Source: Apoda limacodes
Lineage: Eukaryota > Arthropoda > Insecta > Lepidoptera > Limacodidae
Reading direction: 5' to 3'
Length of the DNA stretch: 64,000 nt
Assembly: GCA_946406115.1 (NCBI GenBank)
Contig: OX291547.1
Location: 15,009,001 to 15,073,000, forward strand
Within the stretch, counting starts at the first letter, position 1. Every line of letters begins with the position of its first letter. The notes beneath the pieces were generated by a model. It saw only the letters and a program-made list of their open reading frames with translations, had not been told where the DNA came from and searched no databases. Position numbers and translations under genes: made by a program. Shown piece by piece: positions 12,701 to 27,700 of this stretch.

Positions 12701-15700
12701 TAGCGACGGCCCCGGGTGCTTGTCTTTGTCATACACGTCCGTCAGGAATAGTGAGTTTATAAGCGTCGATTTACCCAATCCCGCTTCACCTGGAATTATT
12801 AATGTATTGTAAAAAAAAAACCCTTTAACAAAGCTCTTTGGGGGCGGCCATAAATTACGTGTGATGAATTTGGCAATTTTTCGACCACCTTTTGGTGAGA
12901 TGTTGTGAGATTTGGCTCGAAAATAATCTAACGTGAGATTTTTGTGAATGAGAATCGTTAGTATAAATACGTTAATCTGTTCTTGATTGCGTTCGATATA
13001 TTTAACAAAAAAAATAACATGCTACTTCGTGGCGCTATTGAGGTTTTAGGATTTAGCGATATTTAAGAGTTTTCTCGTTATTCTACACTGTTTTTTTTTA
13101 AATAAAAAAGTGTGATATTTGGCGAAACTTTTACAGAGTTTTTCCAAGAATTTGCAAGTTACAAAACATGTCTAAACTGATAAAATGATGTTATAAACTT
13201 TAGAGCTTACACTTAAATAACTGCAAGTTTGAAGCATGTCTGTATTACTGTTTATACTACGAAGCAAAAACAACTTAAATATGTTTCTTGTATGTCTCCT
13301 TAAATTTAACTTTTTCTATTTTTATTATTTATTAAAATCCTATTTTATAAATGATAGGCAACGCTAATTATAGTTCGGATAATCTCAGAAAGTGTAGTTA
13401 CACAATATATAATGTAGTGTGACTATTTAATGCAGGTCTAAGAACAGGAAAATATTGCGAAGTCTAAGCGGTTAAAACTGACGGTGTCACCTAGCATTGA
13501 ACAAAATTGGATAAATAGCATCAGCTTTCAGCATATTAATAAATAAGTACATATAATTTTTTTTTGAACAAAGCCATAAATCGATTCCTATTATTATAGA
13601 ATTGTTACTTGTTGTTAATTGTTACCTATTATGAAGTTATTTAGCATAATTCCCAATACCTACAACTGGGTAGGAAAAAAATCAAAAAATGTTTCACCTA
13701 GAGAGAATTGGTAGTAGAACCTACTTTTTTTTTATTGCCTTTCTCGCACGCAGACTGACTTGCGCCTGACTTCTGTGCCACAACCGAACTGGATCTAACC
13801 ATGTTACGTCATGGAAACGGCAACTCGTTCATGAACTTGTCCGTGAGAGGTTACTAACACATAGGAACACTATACAGTAATGTATTTATTTTCTTCTGCG
13901 ATACCCTTCTTTATCTGAAAATCACCTTTTCATATGCATTGCAATGTAATGCGATGCGATACGGCCTCGCACATTTCACTATGTATATACATAGGTAAAG
14001 TAGTAGAGAAGCTAGTGGGCTGGTAAAATTCGTATTTCGGAAACGATATATGAAGTTAAGCAACGTTGAGCGTGGTCAGTCATTGGATGGGTAACCGCCT
14101 GATGGCAATTTGCTGAGCTTCGAACGTTAAACCATCGATCTTTGTTGTTTGTCATAATATGACAGCAGTCGTTGAAACAGTCCACCAGAAAAACATCTCT
14201 GCCTATTCGCACTGGCCCAGCACGGGCCTTAACCAAGAAAAGGCCTACACCCCTATTAGTGGGGACAAAACAATGGCTGAGGCAAAAAAAAGTAACTGCT
14301 TACCTACTACCATTAAGGTGAACTCAAATCCTTTCTTGACTGCTTTCCTGTAGACTTGGTTAGGTAGGTTAGCGAACCCAACGTATCCGTCTAGTTCTTT
14401 GGTTTTTGGCTTTTCTAACTTAGGTATTTCTGGTTTTGGTGCTACTGGAGGGTGCTCGATCTTCTGAAAATGATTTAATTAAGTGTTACGGAGCAGTAAA
14501 TCCAATTCAAACAAATAAGACTTATATGTATTTATATTTTGCTGCATTTAGATACACTGACAATCAAAAATAACTAGTCACTTACATAGACGAAGATATT
14601 TCATAGCTAAAGCTAGTAAAGATTGCTTCGTGGAACGAAAAGTATATTAAAAACAGTTTAATTTTACACTGAAACAAAACAATAAGTGATTGAAACGCTT
14701 CAATGTTTCTTTTGACTTCATAGAGCTATCATGAGTTGTTTAGGAAATACCTATTGTCGTCTATGTAAATGACTAGTTATTTTTGCTCGTCAGCGTATTA
14801 TCATGAACATTTTGAATGCAGTTTTAACAACACAAACACATTATCTAGATCAAAATAAAACCTGGAGTTACAATAAATGTAATATTTATTGAATTTTTTT
14901 ATGCATTTATTTCATGTGCATTCACTATTGAACGTCGAATCAATATGTGTTAGGTATATGTATTTGAAGTAATTCAGTGACATCGTGAAAGATTTTGCTA
15001 ATGCAAAAGCACGAAAAGTACCTTTTTTTGTAGATATATTTGTGTTGCATTACATGCGTCGTATTTTGTAGATTTTAAATTAAATATTTTTACAGCATGT
15101 TAGGAAATTAAAGATGGAATAAAATTAGCAAGAAAATGTACAGCGTGTTTTCTTAATCTATTTAAAACTGTGTAAGAAATGTGAGAAGTGTGTGATAAGT
15201 GAATTTTTCGCAATAAGACAATGGAACCATAAATACGTGACTTTCCAAAATCACACATAATTTCCAAACGTTTCTCACATAATGTTAATGTGATTAGAAA
15301 TCTCTTTCAACAAACAACGTATTGTGTGAATCACTAGTCTTGTTCTGGAAAAGTACAACTTAATTTTTATGACTTAAATGTATTGGTAATGTTTTATTTT
15401 ATTTTGTAATTTGGGTGACCATCATGAAAAATACTTAAACATTAATCGAAATTCTGGCGCAAGGGTTACAATCTAAGTATGTTCATAATTAAAGGTTACC
15501 ACAGCGTGCAATGTGTTACAATTCTCTAATATAATCATAAAATAAAAATAATACTAGATAATGATTCAATTTAGTAGACATCTTAAAAACATAGAATTTA
15601 AAAACAAATTTCAAATTACATAAACTGAACAATACTATAAAACTAACAAGTATATTGTAAATGTGATAAATTAAAATAAAGCAATAATATAATAGTAGCT

Positions 15701-18700
15701 TTTAAAAATATGATATTTCTAATGTACTTACTTACATAATATTTTGACATTTCGTATTGAATATTGATTCAATTTATTTATTTATTGTTTTACATATTTC
15801 TATGTATTTGTTTTGAATATTATTATTCCTTATAATCTTATTTTTGTATTTGACGAACATTTTTTGAATTTATTATGTTTATTTTTTAAGACAAAATGGA
15901 CATAATGTAATTTAAAAAAAAAAATGACATACATACATACAAAATAAAGGTGGCTCAATGTACAATAAAAAAAAATCGAATTAGTTATTAAAAATTATAA
16001 ATATAACTTGGTTAAGCGCTACTACAATAATAAGCCAATACAATAATAAGTGGAATGGTCAGGACATCAGAATGTCCTTATGGTCTGTGATTTAAATATA
16101 GGCAGTCATTGAAAATATCAATCTCCTATTATTTCTTATGCAAATTGAGAGGAGAATAAAAATCTACGTTATTTCTTGAATGTCTGATATTGAATGGACA
16201 GTATCTTCCAATTCTAGGCAAATTAGAGGGCAAAAGTTAAGCATTGACAGTTGAAGTGATGTATCCAGTGCATCATTAGTTAAGTTATGTAGATGTAAAA
16301 GATCTTTTAATAACCTTCTATCTTTTAACAAGCACATGTCAAAGTATTAAAACCTATCTTTATAAGAATGTATTTTATTTTGTAACAACTAAAAATTAGA
16401 AAATACCATTTTAACAAGTTTTTTTTTATATATGTTTAGATAAATTAAATGTTTTCATTTAACTTATAATAGATAAAATATGCTGTAACATAGTAATATT
16501 TTACAATAAGAAGTTCACATTGGTATGCAGTTTGCTTACTAATTAAGACTAACTAAAAAAACAATTACAATGATTCAAATAAAATATTCTCTGCCAAACC
16601 ATACAAATAATAAATATATAGTTAATACTAAAGCAGTTTTAGGATATTTGGTTCGAAAATTCTGTTGACATTTTCATTTAAAGTGTAGGGTAATACAAAA
16701 CAAAATGGTCGCTTACAGTGCGGTTTCAGAGAAACTTCCTCCCGCGAACGCTTGGGTTGTAGAATGAGCTCCCTGCCAAAGTTCTCTCTAAGGACTACAG
16801 TACGGGGTTCTTCAAGAATAAGTTATTAGATTTTTGAACGGCCGGCAATGCGCGAGTAATATTGCTGGTATTGCAAGGCTCTATAGGCCACGGTGACCGC
16901 TTACTATCAGGCGGCCGTAGGCTTGTTTGCTACCTTAGTGGTATTAAAAAAAATATATATATAAATAAGTATCCTTATCCTTAATATTTATTTAAAAAAA
17001 AGAACATTTGAAGTAGATTAGTGTAATAGTGCATCTACAAAATCTTGGCACATCCTTTAAAGCACCAAAATGGATACAAAAGTGTGTTTGTAAGTAAGTA
17101 AGTACAGAGTACGAGTAAACCTGTTATTAAGTATGGGTTAGCAAATAAAAAAAACTATGCGATTATAACACATAATACAAAACAGTTTGTTTATTTAGAC
17201 TACACGTCTCATGAAGTACAGTAGTGGGTTATTAAGATTTTGTAGTCTATTCTATACCAATATTTGCCTTCAACTGAATTTTGAATTGAATCAACATCTG
17301 TCTGCTACAGACATTTCCGTAAGGATTATCATCAGGTCAGTAACAGAATGTCATATTTATATAATAGCCTTGACTGGTTTATTGCAACTTGCAACCGAGT
17401 TACTCGAGCTCAGCTACGTCGCGGTTTAATGATTATATATTATTTACAGCTAACAATCGAAGGCCGGCAATTTCCAATCGGGAGGTGTTTCCCTTGTGAT
17501 TCACAGTAGATACTAACATTCCCCAAACTCGCGAAATTATTTACGATTTCTTATTATTAAACCGTTACGAAATTATAAGAATTTATGATTACGATTTGGG
17601 TATGTTTTGAAAATTTTGAGACCCTGTGTTATGAGCAAAGTTTTAAGAATCACTTCCAAAAACTTCGGATAATTTAGGAAATCTATGTTTATCAAAACTA
17701 TAAACAATAGACTTATTACTCCCGTGACCGAGAGCGAAAATTCAAGTTGGGCGCTATATGGGCTGAGGCTCCTTCAGAGTCTCGCCGCAAAAAGCCCGGT
17801 GAAGCAGTAATGGCTGCAACAGCCAACTGCATTGTCAGTTCAGAAAAAAAAAAAGGTTGTATAAAAACTAGCTGACTGAATAGGGTTAAAAAAACCCAGG
17901 GAATGCTATATGCTCAAATTTCTGTCTGAATTCTAACAAATTTGGTTAGATCCCGGATTTGAGGATCGTGACTGAGTGGCTTAAAAGTCTGGCTCTCTCG
18001 ATGGGGCCGTGTTTTGACTCTAGGTTATGTGATAATATATTCTTCATGCATTAAGCATTATGTCACTGGCTGGAAGAAAACGTCGAGATAAAACCTGCAT
18101 GAGGCTGCATCACAATAAACTTATTATGACTTGGTTCACCAATTAGCACTGGACTCGCGTGGTAGACTATGACGTTCATCCCGCTTCATTAAATACATAC
18201 ATCAATACATAAATCAATCGGGCGATGATAGACTACATCTTTAACTTTTATGTGCCTATATGTACTCTAATTTGGAAAAAGAGCGCTTCAACAGTTGTAC
18301 AGATAGTAAGAGAACAGGGCGGGCCCTGGACTAGATTTACCATTTCTCTCGCACTCGGACACCGCCGGATTTTATGTTTCGACTACCAATTAAACGAAAC
18401 AAGCACACTAATTTTGACTGTACTAGACGGAAATCACTTACCATCCTTCTTTATACTATGGCCTCACCTTGATAATGTTTTCTGTACTTCTTAGCGGTGC
18501 GGTGGCAGGCGGCGCGGAGGTGGGAACCGGCGGGGCCGCCGTCGCGGGTTTGTCAACTGACAGGCTGTTGGTGAGCTTCGGTGGGGGCGCGTTGCCGTTG
18601 GGCTCGTGATGGTTGTCGAGTGCGTCGGGCAGCGTGGCGGCGCGCTTGGCCAGCGCGTCTTTCAGCACTGACGGCGCGACCGGCGTCACCGGCGCTGGCG

Positions 18701-21700
18701 GCGCGGGCGGCGCCGCGTTCGGCGGACATGCATCGCTCACCGTGTCCGACTTGAAGAACAGCTCACGTTTACTTTGTAACTGGAAATAAATACAATATGT
18801 TACGTATGTACATACATAGTCACATGAAACTTTTTAGGGAAACATTGAAGTACCATAAAAGTATTTTCTATTCAGTATTTAGTATGTCCGGATATATATT
18901 AATAACGCATTAATGAATGTTACGAGTAGATATCAGTTATGCCAGTGAATTGGCCTGTGCGATTGCAGTGAACGTTGTGGGTCTCCTACGAGAACTCTTC
19001 GATTAACCAAGATTAAAAGTTATTAAAGTATTTGATGAAGTTCGCTCCATCTATTCCTGTTTCAAAATCAGTTCAGTCCGTTCCTTTCCGTTACAACGTA
19101 AAGTAATAGTGGCCTACAGAAAAAATATTCCCGTGGGAACTTTCGATATCGGCATAAAAATGCATATGTCCTCTGTCTCTCCTACTATCGATCAGCATAA
19201 AATCCTCATGAAAATGAGTAATAAGAAACGAACATACTTTAAAAATAAACATATCTTTTATTACAACAAAAAAGTCTGAATTAAAGTATTGTTGCAGCAA
19301 ATGGACAAATCATTTACTAAATGTAATATTCGTTTTGGACATATACTCTTTAATATATGCAAGACCCGAAACTGACAATATACATTGTTCAGCCCGGGGT
19401 TACTACAATAAAAAATTGGTTGAGTTGAAATGAAATTCTTTTCTGTGCTATAACTGGAATATAAGTGGCATGTTTACTACGAAATACATATACGTTTACG
19501 TAGAGCTGTGGGCTAAAATATATTTTTCTCGGAATCATTTTTTCGAAGCCTACGTCTATAACGGAAATAAATAAAAAACTGTGCAGATCTATCAATAAAC
19601 ATATACCACCAAAGAAGCGCAATAATAGCTGCATGGTAGTGCGTTGGACTGCTTAGTCAAAACTCCTGGAATGGATTTAAGGGCCAACAAACAGTTTCCA
19701 ATTTTTATTTTTTTGTGAATTTTAAAAGTTGTCTATAGTTTAGTCTGTGCTCTATGAAAAGCGACAGTCTCACCCTTATTCCATATCATGTTTGGGATTT
19801 ATACCAATGGTTCGTTATATAAATCTCTGGCCACCTTTGGGAAGAAGTGTCATCAAATACTCGTCCATAGAAATGCAGCAGGACAAACGTGAAGCACCTA
19901 AACACATTTTCAGTTTCGAGTATTCAACAAAATATTTAAATCGAGGACGATTACAAATTGGTTCTGAAACGTCACTCGAAAGTGACTAAACATTAAAATC
20001 TCGATGTTTTAAACGATACCTATACGATATACATGTATAACTTACATTACCTATGTATGTTATGATATGACTATTACGAGGGCATCGGCGTTCAAGCGTG
20101 CCTACGTACATATATACAACCGACCAGTCGGCTCCAAGCTGCTATGGATGACTCAGAGGAACGTCTCAAGAAACGGTTACCAGCCTACGTACGTACCTAC
20201 CTACCTACCTACCAGTTTCTTGAGAATAACCAGTTACAGCTCTAGATGGTACAATGATATTATTGATAATAACCACGTCTGAGGTAAATAAATATTGACA
20301 CCTATTCGTAACTCTGATAGTAAAAAGAACCGCACATTAAATCCAACATAAAAAAATGCGCCGTGAATAGATTTATATTGTGGTATACTGTACCTATGCG
20401 TTGTATTTGTTGTGTTTTGTAGACAGTTATTTTTGTTGCATCAGTATATTTACAGCGTGATGGTATTCGATGTTAAAAGAAGTTATTTTAGTTACTACCA
20501 TTTTCTTTCGAAATGTTTGTCTATGTCTCTTGAGGAAACTTAGTCCCATCGGTGTGATAACTTTTTAGTTTTACAGCTCTTTGGGGAATATATTTTAGAA
20601 AATACTGAAATGCCTATGTGTATATTGCACCGCACATACATATTCAAGGACTTATTAAACGACATCCCACATAATGAGGTGTGTAAGAACCCTTATTTTT
20701 ATGTTTTATGTTTGAAGAGAAAGAGAGAACTATGTTAATTATGTTACAAAACGGTATTACACTTCACATGCGGCACAGACTAGTAAAATTTTATTAGAAT
20801 CGGTGGAAAGATGGCAGGATTATAAATCTGTGAAATATAGATAGTTGCCGGTGTACATAAGTGACATAACGAACTATTTATGCATGTTCTGTTTTTGCAA
20901 TAAGGCTACGCAACCCTAAAAATCAGCCTTCTGTCGTTTTATACATCAACAATAATTGTATTATCTTTTTAACTTACAATCTCGATAAAATGAGATTAAA
21001 GATGCCATTAATAAAAAAAAATCTATGCGCAACGTGTAGGTACTATAGCACGGACGCTAAGCAGGAAGTATTTCGTTCAATGACCGGTCACTATTTGTCT
21101 CTGTTGCACGCGCATAATTATTTGCCGTCGCACTCGCACAGATGCGATGGCCTCTGTCATAGAGGAGCACAACGGCAAATATTATGCGCGTGCAACAGAG
21201 ACAAATAGTGACCGGTAATTGAACGAAATTCTTCCTGCTTAGCGTACCGTGCTATAGACGTTTACACTTACAAGCCGTATTCGACTTTAAACCACATCTC
21301 TGTTACGTACTATACTACCGCCTATAGTACCTGGCGGACCGAGCTTTGCCCGTTTTTTTTAACAACGCCATCTATTGTCACGTAGCTTTAGTGTCGCTTA
21401 ACAACGCTATCTATTGTCAAATAGCCTTAGTGTTGCTATGTCGGTAAAAATTATAGTATTACAACTTGCCAATCATTTTTAAGTTCATCATTGCCTTAAA
21501 ACACGGATAAAACGACGTTTTCTAAAAATAAACCTAGTTAGACCAATTTATCGCTCCCGAAACCCTCTGCATACTAAATTTCATGAAAATTATTGGAGCA
21601 GTTTCCGAGATTCAGATTATATATATACAAGAATTGCTCGAATTGAAGGTATAAGATACTTTAAAACTAATAGGTATATTAGATTCTTTACAATTAAATA

Positions 21701-24700
21701 TACTGGTTTTGCAGTACATGCATATATTTAAATTCATTAAAATACAACGAACGTAATAGCGACGCGTAATTCGTAGAGCAAACGAATCCGCCGATAGATC
21801 AATGACTTGATGCAAATAACGAAAGCGGCGAGTCACGCGTATCACTTCGCAGCAATTACTGCATACACACACATAATACATTCACACACCTGTCAACGAA
21901 CTAGTATAAAACTTTAGCCTCATTTGGACTTAACAACGCATCACAGCGTGCTGAAAAATTCGCACCCTTACATTTTTATTCCTCAGCAAAGAGTAAAAAA
22001 TCGACACAAAGCGTTCAGAGGCGAATTTTTGCAGTGTGCTAGATGCGATGCGCGCCAAACGAGCTTTATTACATACGTCAATGTATAGGCACTATCGGGT
22101 AACGAACGCTAATGTAAACATCGCTTACTAATGAACCAATTTAACCTTTGAAGCTGAATATTTCTGTTCTAACGAAGTTGGATGCAAGTACCATGGCATG
22201 GGTAGATAAATAGGCAGCGGCTGCTGCGAGTCGACAAAAACGAAAATGTGAAGGCATGAATTTCACATGTTTAAAGTACAATTTTACTAAGAATTAGATT
22301 TTTTTTTAGCTTGTCCTTAGCACTCTAAGGGCCTCATAAAGGTACTTGAGGACGAAATCACGAGCAAGTGTCTTTTTCATTTTTATTTATCAGAAAATTT
22401 GTTAGGTTATGACAGCGCTGGTTAAGAAGTGTTGTAAGAAATGTGCTTTCTAAAGCAGCGTTACCGTCAACACCATCTTCAGTAGCCTATAAATTGCTGC
22501 AAGACATAGCCCTAGCATTGGGGATATGCGACCACACCTTATTCTCTTACTTAGTACTTTCGATAAGTTTAACCATCCAGTTCTATTCTTGCTACATTTT
22601 TCACACTACCATTCTTTAACCACGCTAATTCGAAGAAAATTATGTCGAAAACTCTTGAAGATTCCTACACGATATGACGAAGATACATACTAGGCGTATG
22701 TCCCTCAAAATACTATAGTAGGTACATATAATACTAGGTATATTACAAACAAGTATTAGTATTCGATGCTAAGTATTTTTATATTCAGTTAATATGCAAG
22801 GGGAATTTCACAAAGTGCAGCGACCGTGTATGCAATTACAACAAGTGTTCATTCTAATTATATCTGCTAACAAAGCAATTCACCACTTACTCGGAGTTGA
22901 TCCTATTCGTTTCAGTCACATTAGTTTAAGTATATTAATTTTGAATGTCAAGAAGACATTGAACTAATTCATATAACATAGGTGTTCATAATGAGTGGTG
23001 AAGGAACCAATACTTTGTGTTTATATGTTTTGAGTGATTAAAATAAATATAAAATCAAAATCAAAAGCTAAAAATGTATGTAAAGTACCTTTTGCCCGCA
23101 GCTCCGCCTTTACTAAATTTTATTTCCGACGTGGGATTTCTACGGCAAGTTTTTGATTATAAAGTGTGCTATAGCAAGGTATAGTTAGGGTTGCCATACG
23201 TCCCGTATATACGGGACTGTCACCCTATTTGAGAACCTTGTCCCGTATTACTAGTTTGTCCCGTTTTACGATAAACTACGCGTATGCAGCAACAAGACTG
23301 TCGCAAAGCGTCAATTGAATGGAAAATTACATTAAATGGTAAGAAAATATAGTTTTTTGAGACTCATTGCTAATCTCGAGAGATTATATTATTAGAGATG
23401 ACCTTAAACGTATACCCGTATTCGTTCCCAATATTTATGGTAACCCTAGGTAAAGATCATCGACGTGCAATCCATTTCTTTTTATTTCTATAAAAACTTT
23501 CTTGCATTGTGTACTATGTCCTTCTCTCTCCGTTCATTCAACAATCTAAGTACCAAATTAATTAATTTTTAATTAGTTACCGCAGCGATAATATTATACA
23601 AAAGCAAACTAACAAACGAACTTTGACTAATATAATTATATTAGTTTGGATGTATTACAAAACAAACCAAAAAATTTGCTAATAATGCAATTTTAAAGAT
23701 TGTTTAACTTTACTCTTCACTAATATATAGCTACATTGTTGCTAGTTTTTCATAAAACCTGTAAAACGTTCTTTTAGGCACTTAAAAAATAAATCATACT
23801 CTACCATTCTTATTTGAACTGAGAGCCAACACGAAAGGTTTGGCGTCAAATCATCTATATGATAACTGCAACTTCGAGGATGAACGCCATGCACAATAGA
23901 CATCTCGCACTAAATTTTACACTTTTATTTAAACAAAAAGTTTTCCATAAATACGTATTAAGTACATTGAAATATAAAAACAAAAAATAAAAAAATCGAT
24001 TTTTACTAATTATTGTATAATTTTATTGTAAGCTGACCAATGTCATCGACAACCACTTACTGACTGTTTGTTGAATACGTCACGGAATTTTATTGTCTAC
24101 TTCAAGAAATGTAAATAAATTGGATACTAAGAATTTGTTTACTTGCAAAGAAATTGTTTACTTTTAAAGAATGCATGACCTATTCTGTCGCGTCTTCATT
24201 CAAGATTCAAAGAATTGACACATATTTACCTTGACTTCAGTAAAAATGTAAATAGAAAATATAAAACAGTTTCACCTTGGTAAGCAGTAGGGCAATGAGC
24301 GATAGCTAAAATTTACCACAAAAATATTAGGTGCCTACCTATATTCCCCAAAAACGACATAAGTATATATTACTTTTTTAAGTAGTAGCTAATGTGATAG
24401 GAACAACATAACAAGATATCAATCATTAGTAAATGAACTGCTTAGAACTTCTATCATAGGAATGAAATAAATAAACAGGGAAAAACAGGGCATATAATAA
24501 TATCATTATTAAGCATATGGCTGAATAAACTAAAATTATTTATTCAACACACCCATAAAGTGGCCCTTGTTGCACTTTATTTAGGTTTATAATACAGCTT
24601 ATAAAATGTATAATGTATGTATATAAGTATTATTTAAATTAATTGTATAAGTCTATTAACTGAAATTTTCTAATCTCAAAATCAAAAAAACTATAATTTA

Positions 24701-27700
24701 GGCACAAATAAGAAAGGCCACTAGTTACTAGCTTTTGGAATCATAATTTAACTACTGCAAAATCTAAATCTATTATATAAGCACTACATAATAACTACGG
24801 AACCACCGTGGGAATTCTCGATGGGCATAAAGAAAGAGTATTCTTTGCGTTAGTTTAAAAATACCTTATATCCGTTTAGATGTTATTGGGAAACAAACCT
24901 CTAAACGTCTTCCAAAAAATTACTATCCTAATGCATTCCTACTAACTTAATGGTAAACGCCGTAGATTGTTTTTCAAACAAAATTGATTTCCCATAATCA
25001 TCGAAGTTTCGTAAATTACACTTTGTATTTTAATTTAAAAAAAAAATAACAAATGCTTGCGGTTTTTGGTTTCATTAGATTCTGATAAGTCATTATATTT
25101 TTATATTTTTGAAGTTGCTCCATATGAAAAATTCCGGCACCTTTGCATAAATAATTAAAAATAATGGCTTATCAGTATCCCTTGAAACCAAAAATGGAAA
25201 TTCTTTTTTTGAAATCAAAATATAGAGTAAAATTTAGGGAACTTTGTAGATTATGGTAAAATTAATTTTATATAAAAACAATCTGCGACGTTTACGTTAC
25301 TAAAAAAAGACTTATGAAGCATATTACAATAAATCAAATAGTTTAACATTTTAAACCAACAATTCTATCAACCAACAATAAGCTTATTTAAAACTATATT
25401 TGGTATTTCTTTGAACCAAAAGTGGACTACCAAACACAATGAGCTATTCTACATTCACTTCCTTGGCATGGTAACAAAAAATTGAGCATTCACATTTTAT
25501 GTTAACTTCTTTTATAGTTAAACCACTGTGCATTATTATTCGACACGTACATAAAATTTGGTTACATTTAATAGTGGAAAAACGTGAAAAACCCTGATTT
25601 CATTCAGTTCTTAATCAAATTCCCGCTTTAGTTAAATATTAGGTGCAATTTTTGATTGCTTTTTAGTTCTTTTTGCAGTCGAGTTTTTTCATTTATTTTT
25701 ATTTAGTTAGGTACGAAATTTTAGTTTTTTTTTTGTTGACTTTTTTACTCGCGCTAGGCTATTTTATCTACCCTATAATACTCGGTAGATGAATACCTTT
25801 TATTTAAGACTTCTTTCATCGAAATCGGTCACGCCGTTTAGGCTACAGGCGGTCACAATGGAATGGACATAACTACATAAATACGCGCACAAAAAACATT
25901 ACCCTCCTTCTGGGACAGTCGGGTAACCAGTAATAGATTTGATGAAAAGTAAGTAAAAAATATGCTCACATTATTTTCGTTTTCTTTATAATTCTTCTGC
26001 GTATTCTTCTTTATACCGTAAATTTTATTTTTCACACTCAACACCCTCGAAAACATTGTTTCAACAAAAAACACTTTTGATTTATATAAAATTAAAATCA
26101 ATCTCAATTAAATTAAAACATGACACACTTACATTACGCTCACGTCACCATTGTAAATACTCATAACAAAATACTAAAAAAAAAAACACAGAATGCGTTT
26201 AGATATCAGAGAATAAATTTACCTAACTACAGAGTACGTGGTTGCACAGAATAAAAAATCTTACTATGTTACTAAAAACAATTTAAAGGAAGAATTTATT
26301 GAATTTTGCACTAGAATTCGAAATACACAACGTTTTAGAACTAATTATGAACTAAACTATTCAACAAACGTTACTTAGCAAAAGCTATGTCGCGTTTATA
26401 CGTTTAATGTTCAATGTCACGAGCATGTGTCATACGGAATATCTGTAGCAAAGTTAATTAATTACACTATACAAATAATAACGAGGAAAATGACACCAGT
26501 CATTCTATAGTACTAAGTAATTGACGCACGAAAGGCTCATATATAATATCCTTAAGTAACTGAATTTTTGCACATCAAAACAAAAAAAAAAAAAAAACTT
26601 AAGCATTCCATAGATAAACAAGTCCTGTGATCATTCCAAATTCAAACTGAATTACAAAAATGTAATTAAAAACGCGAACAATTAAAGAACAAAACGAGCA
26701 CATTCCTTAGTCTGCTCAGAGACGCGTAATAGGCAGCAACGTTTGCAGTCCTGAGCGGAATAAAAAGCGGAAAGTATAGGATAGTTTGCGGCTGCTTAAA
26801 AAGGCTAGTGCCTCGGACTGCGGCTGGAAAATACTCCTCTCAGTGTAATTGCTATCCTTTGCCGGCGACAGAACCGTCAGCTTCATGATATCATTCTTTT
26901 GTTATATACGTATGTACTGGCAGACTATAGAAATGTTTCTTAAGGATAATAGAAGCCGCAATTATTATAATAGCAAGTCTAGTTGTGGTACGTCAGTCAG
27001 AAGTGATAATGATCACTGATGAATTCGACATAAAGTCGTACATATAATTTAATTATGCTACTGAATAGTGACAGTGCATAGACAAAATGTATAGGATGGT
27101 TTTCCCCACCTTATTTAACCTTTAGGCTAAGCTTGTAACGGTCTGCCTAATGGTAAGCGGTCACCACAGCTTATGGGCGCTTGCAACACCTGGGTAATCA
27201 CTCGCGCGTGGTGGATCCTTTAAAAATCTAATCACTTCTTGAAGAACCATATTGTAGTCCTTACCTTGGTAGAGAGCTCATCCTCGTCGCTACCTAAGCG
27301 ATTACGGCAGATCGTTTCTCTAAAATCGCACTGTACGTGACCATTTAGGTTCTATGGTTGAATGTAGCCTTGGGAATCTTTTAGAACAATTCCTTAGCAC
27401 ACATCCCATTATACAAGCGGTATATAACACACGAAGGGAGGCAAGCTTTTTCCTAAGACTTAAGGGTTCGATACGGCTCGTGAGTTTGCGATAGTCGACG
27501 ATTTTCTCAATGTCAATAATATAAAACTTCAACCGTTAGTTCGACCGCGAAACGATGCTAAAACTTCTAATTATCTTAGAGATTCTCAAATGGCTAATTC
27601 AAATACTTAAAAAACGGAATGAGAAAATACACAAGAAAATAGGGTTGCCAATGCGAAAAAATTAACTTCCGATCAAATCAAAAGTATTGTGTCCTGCATA

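Noticed and set aside
14038..14105. Functional 5S rRNA gene
   Set aside because: Only the 3' half is recognisable, and it joins unrelated sequence without a terminator of the usual kind.
26690..26885. 58-codon minus-strand frame starting [18 protein letters not shown] and nearby initiator-like words
   Set aside because: It looks protein-like at first but lacks a donor in a usable phase and any known family; too weak to list as a gene.
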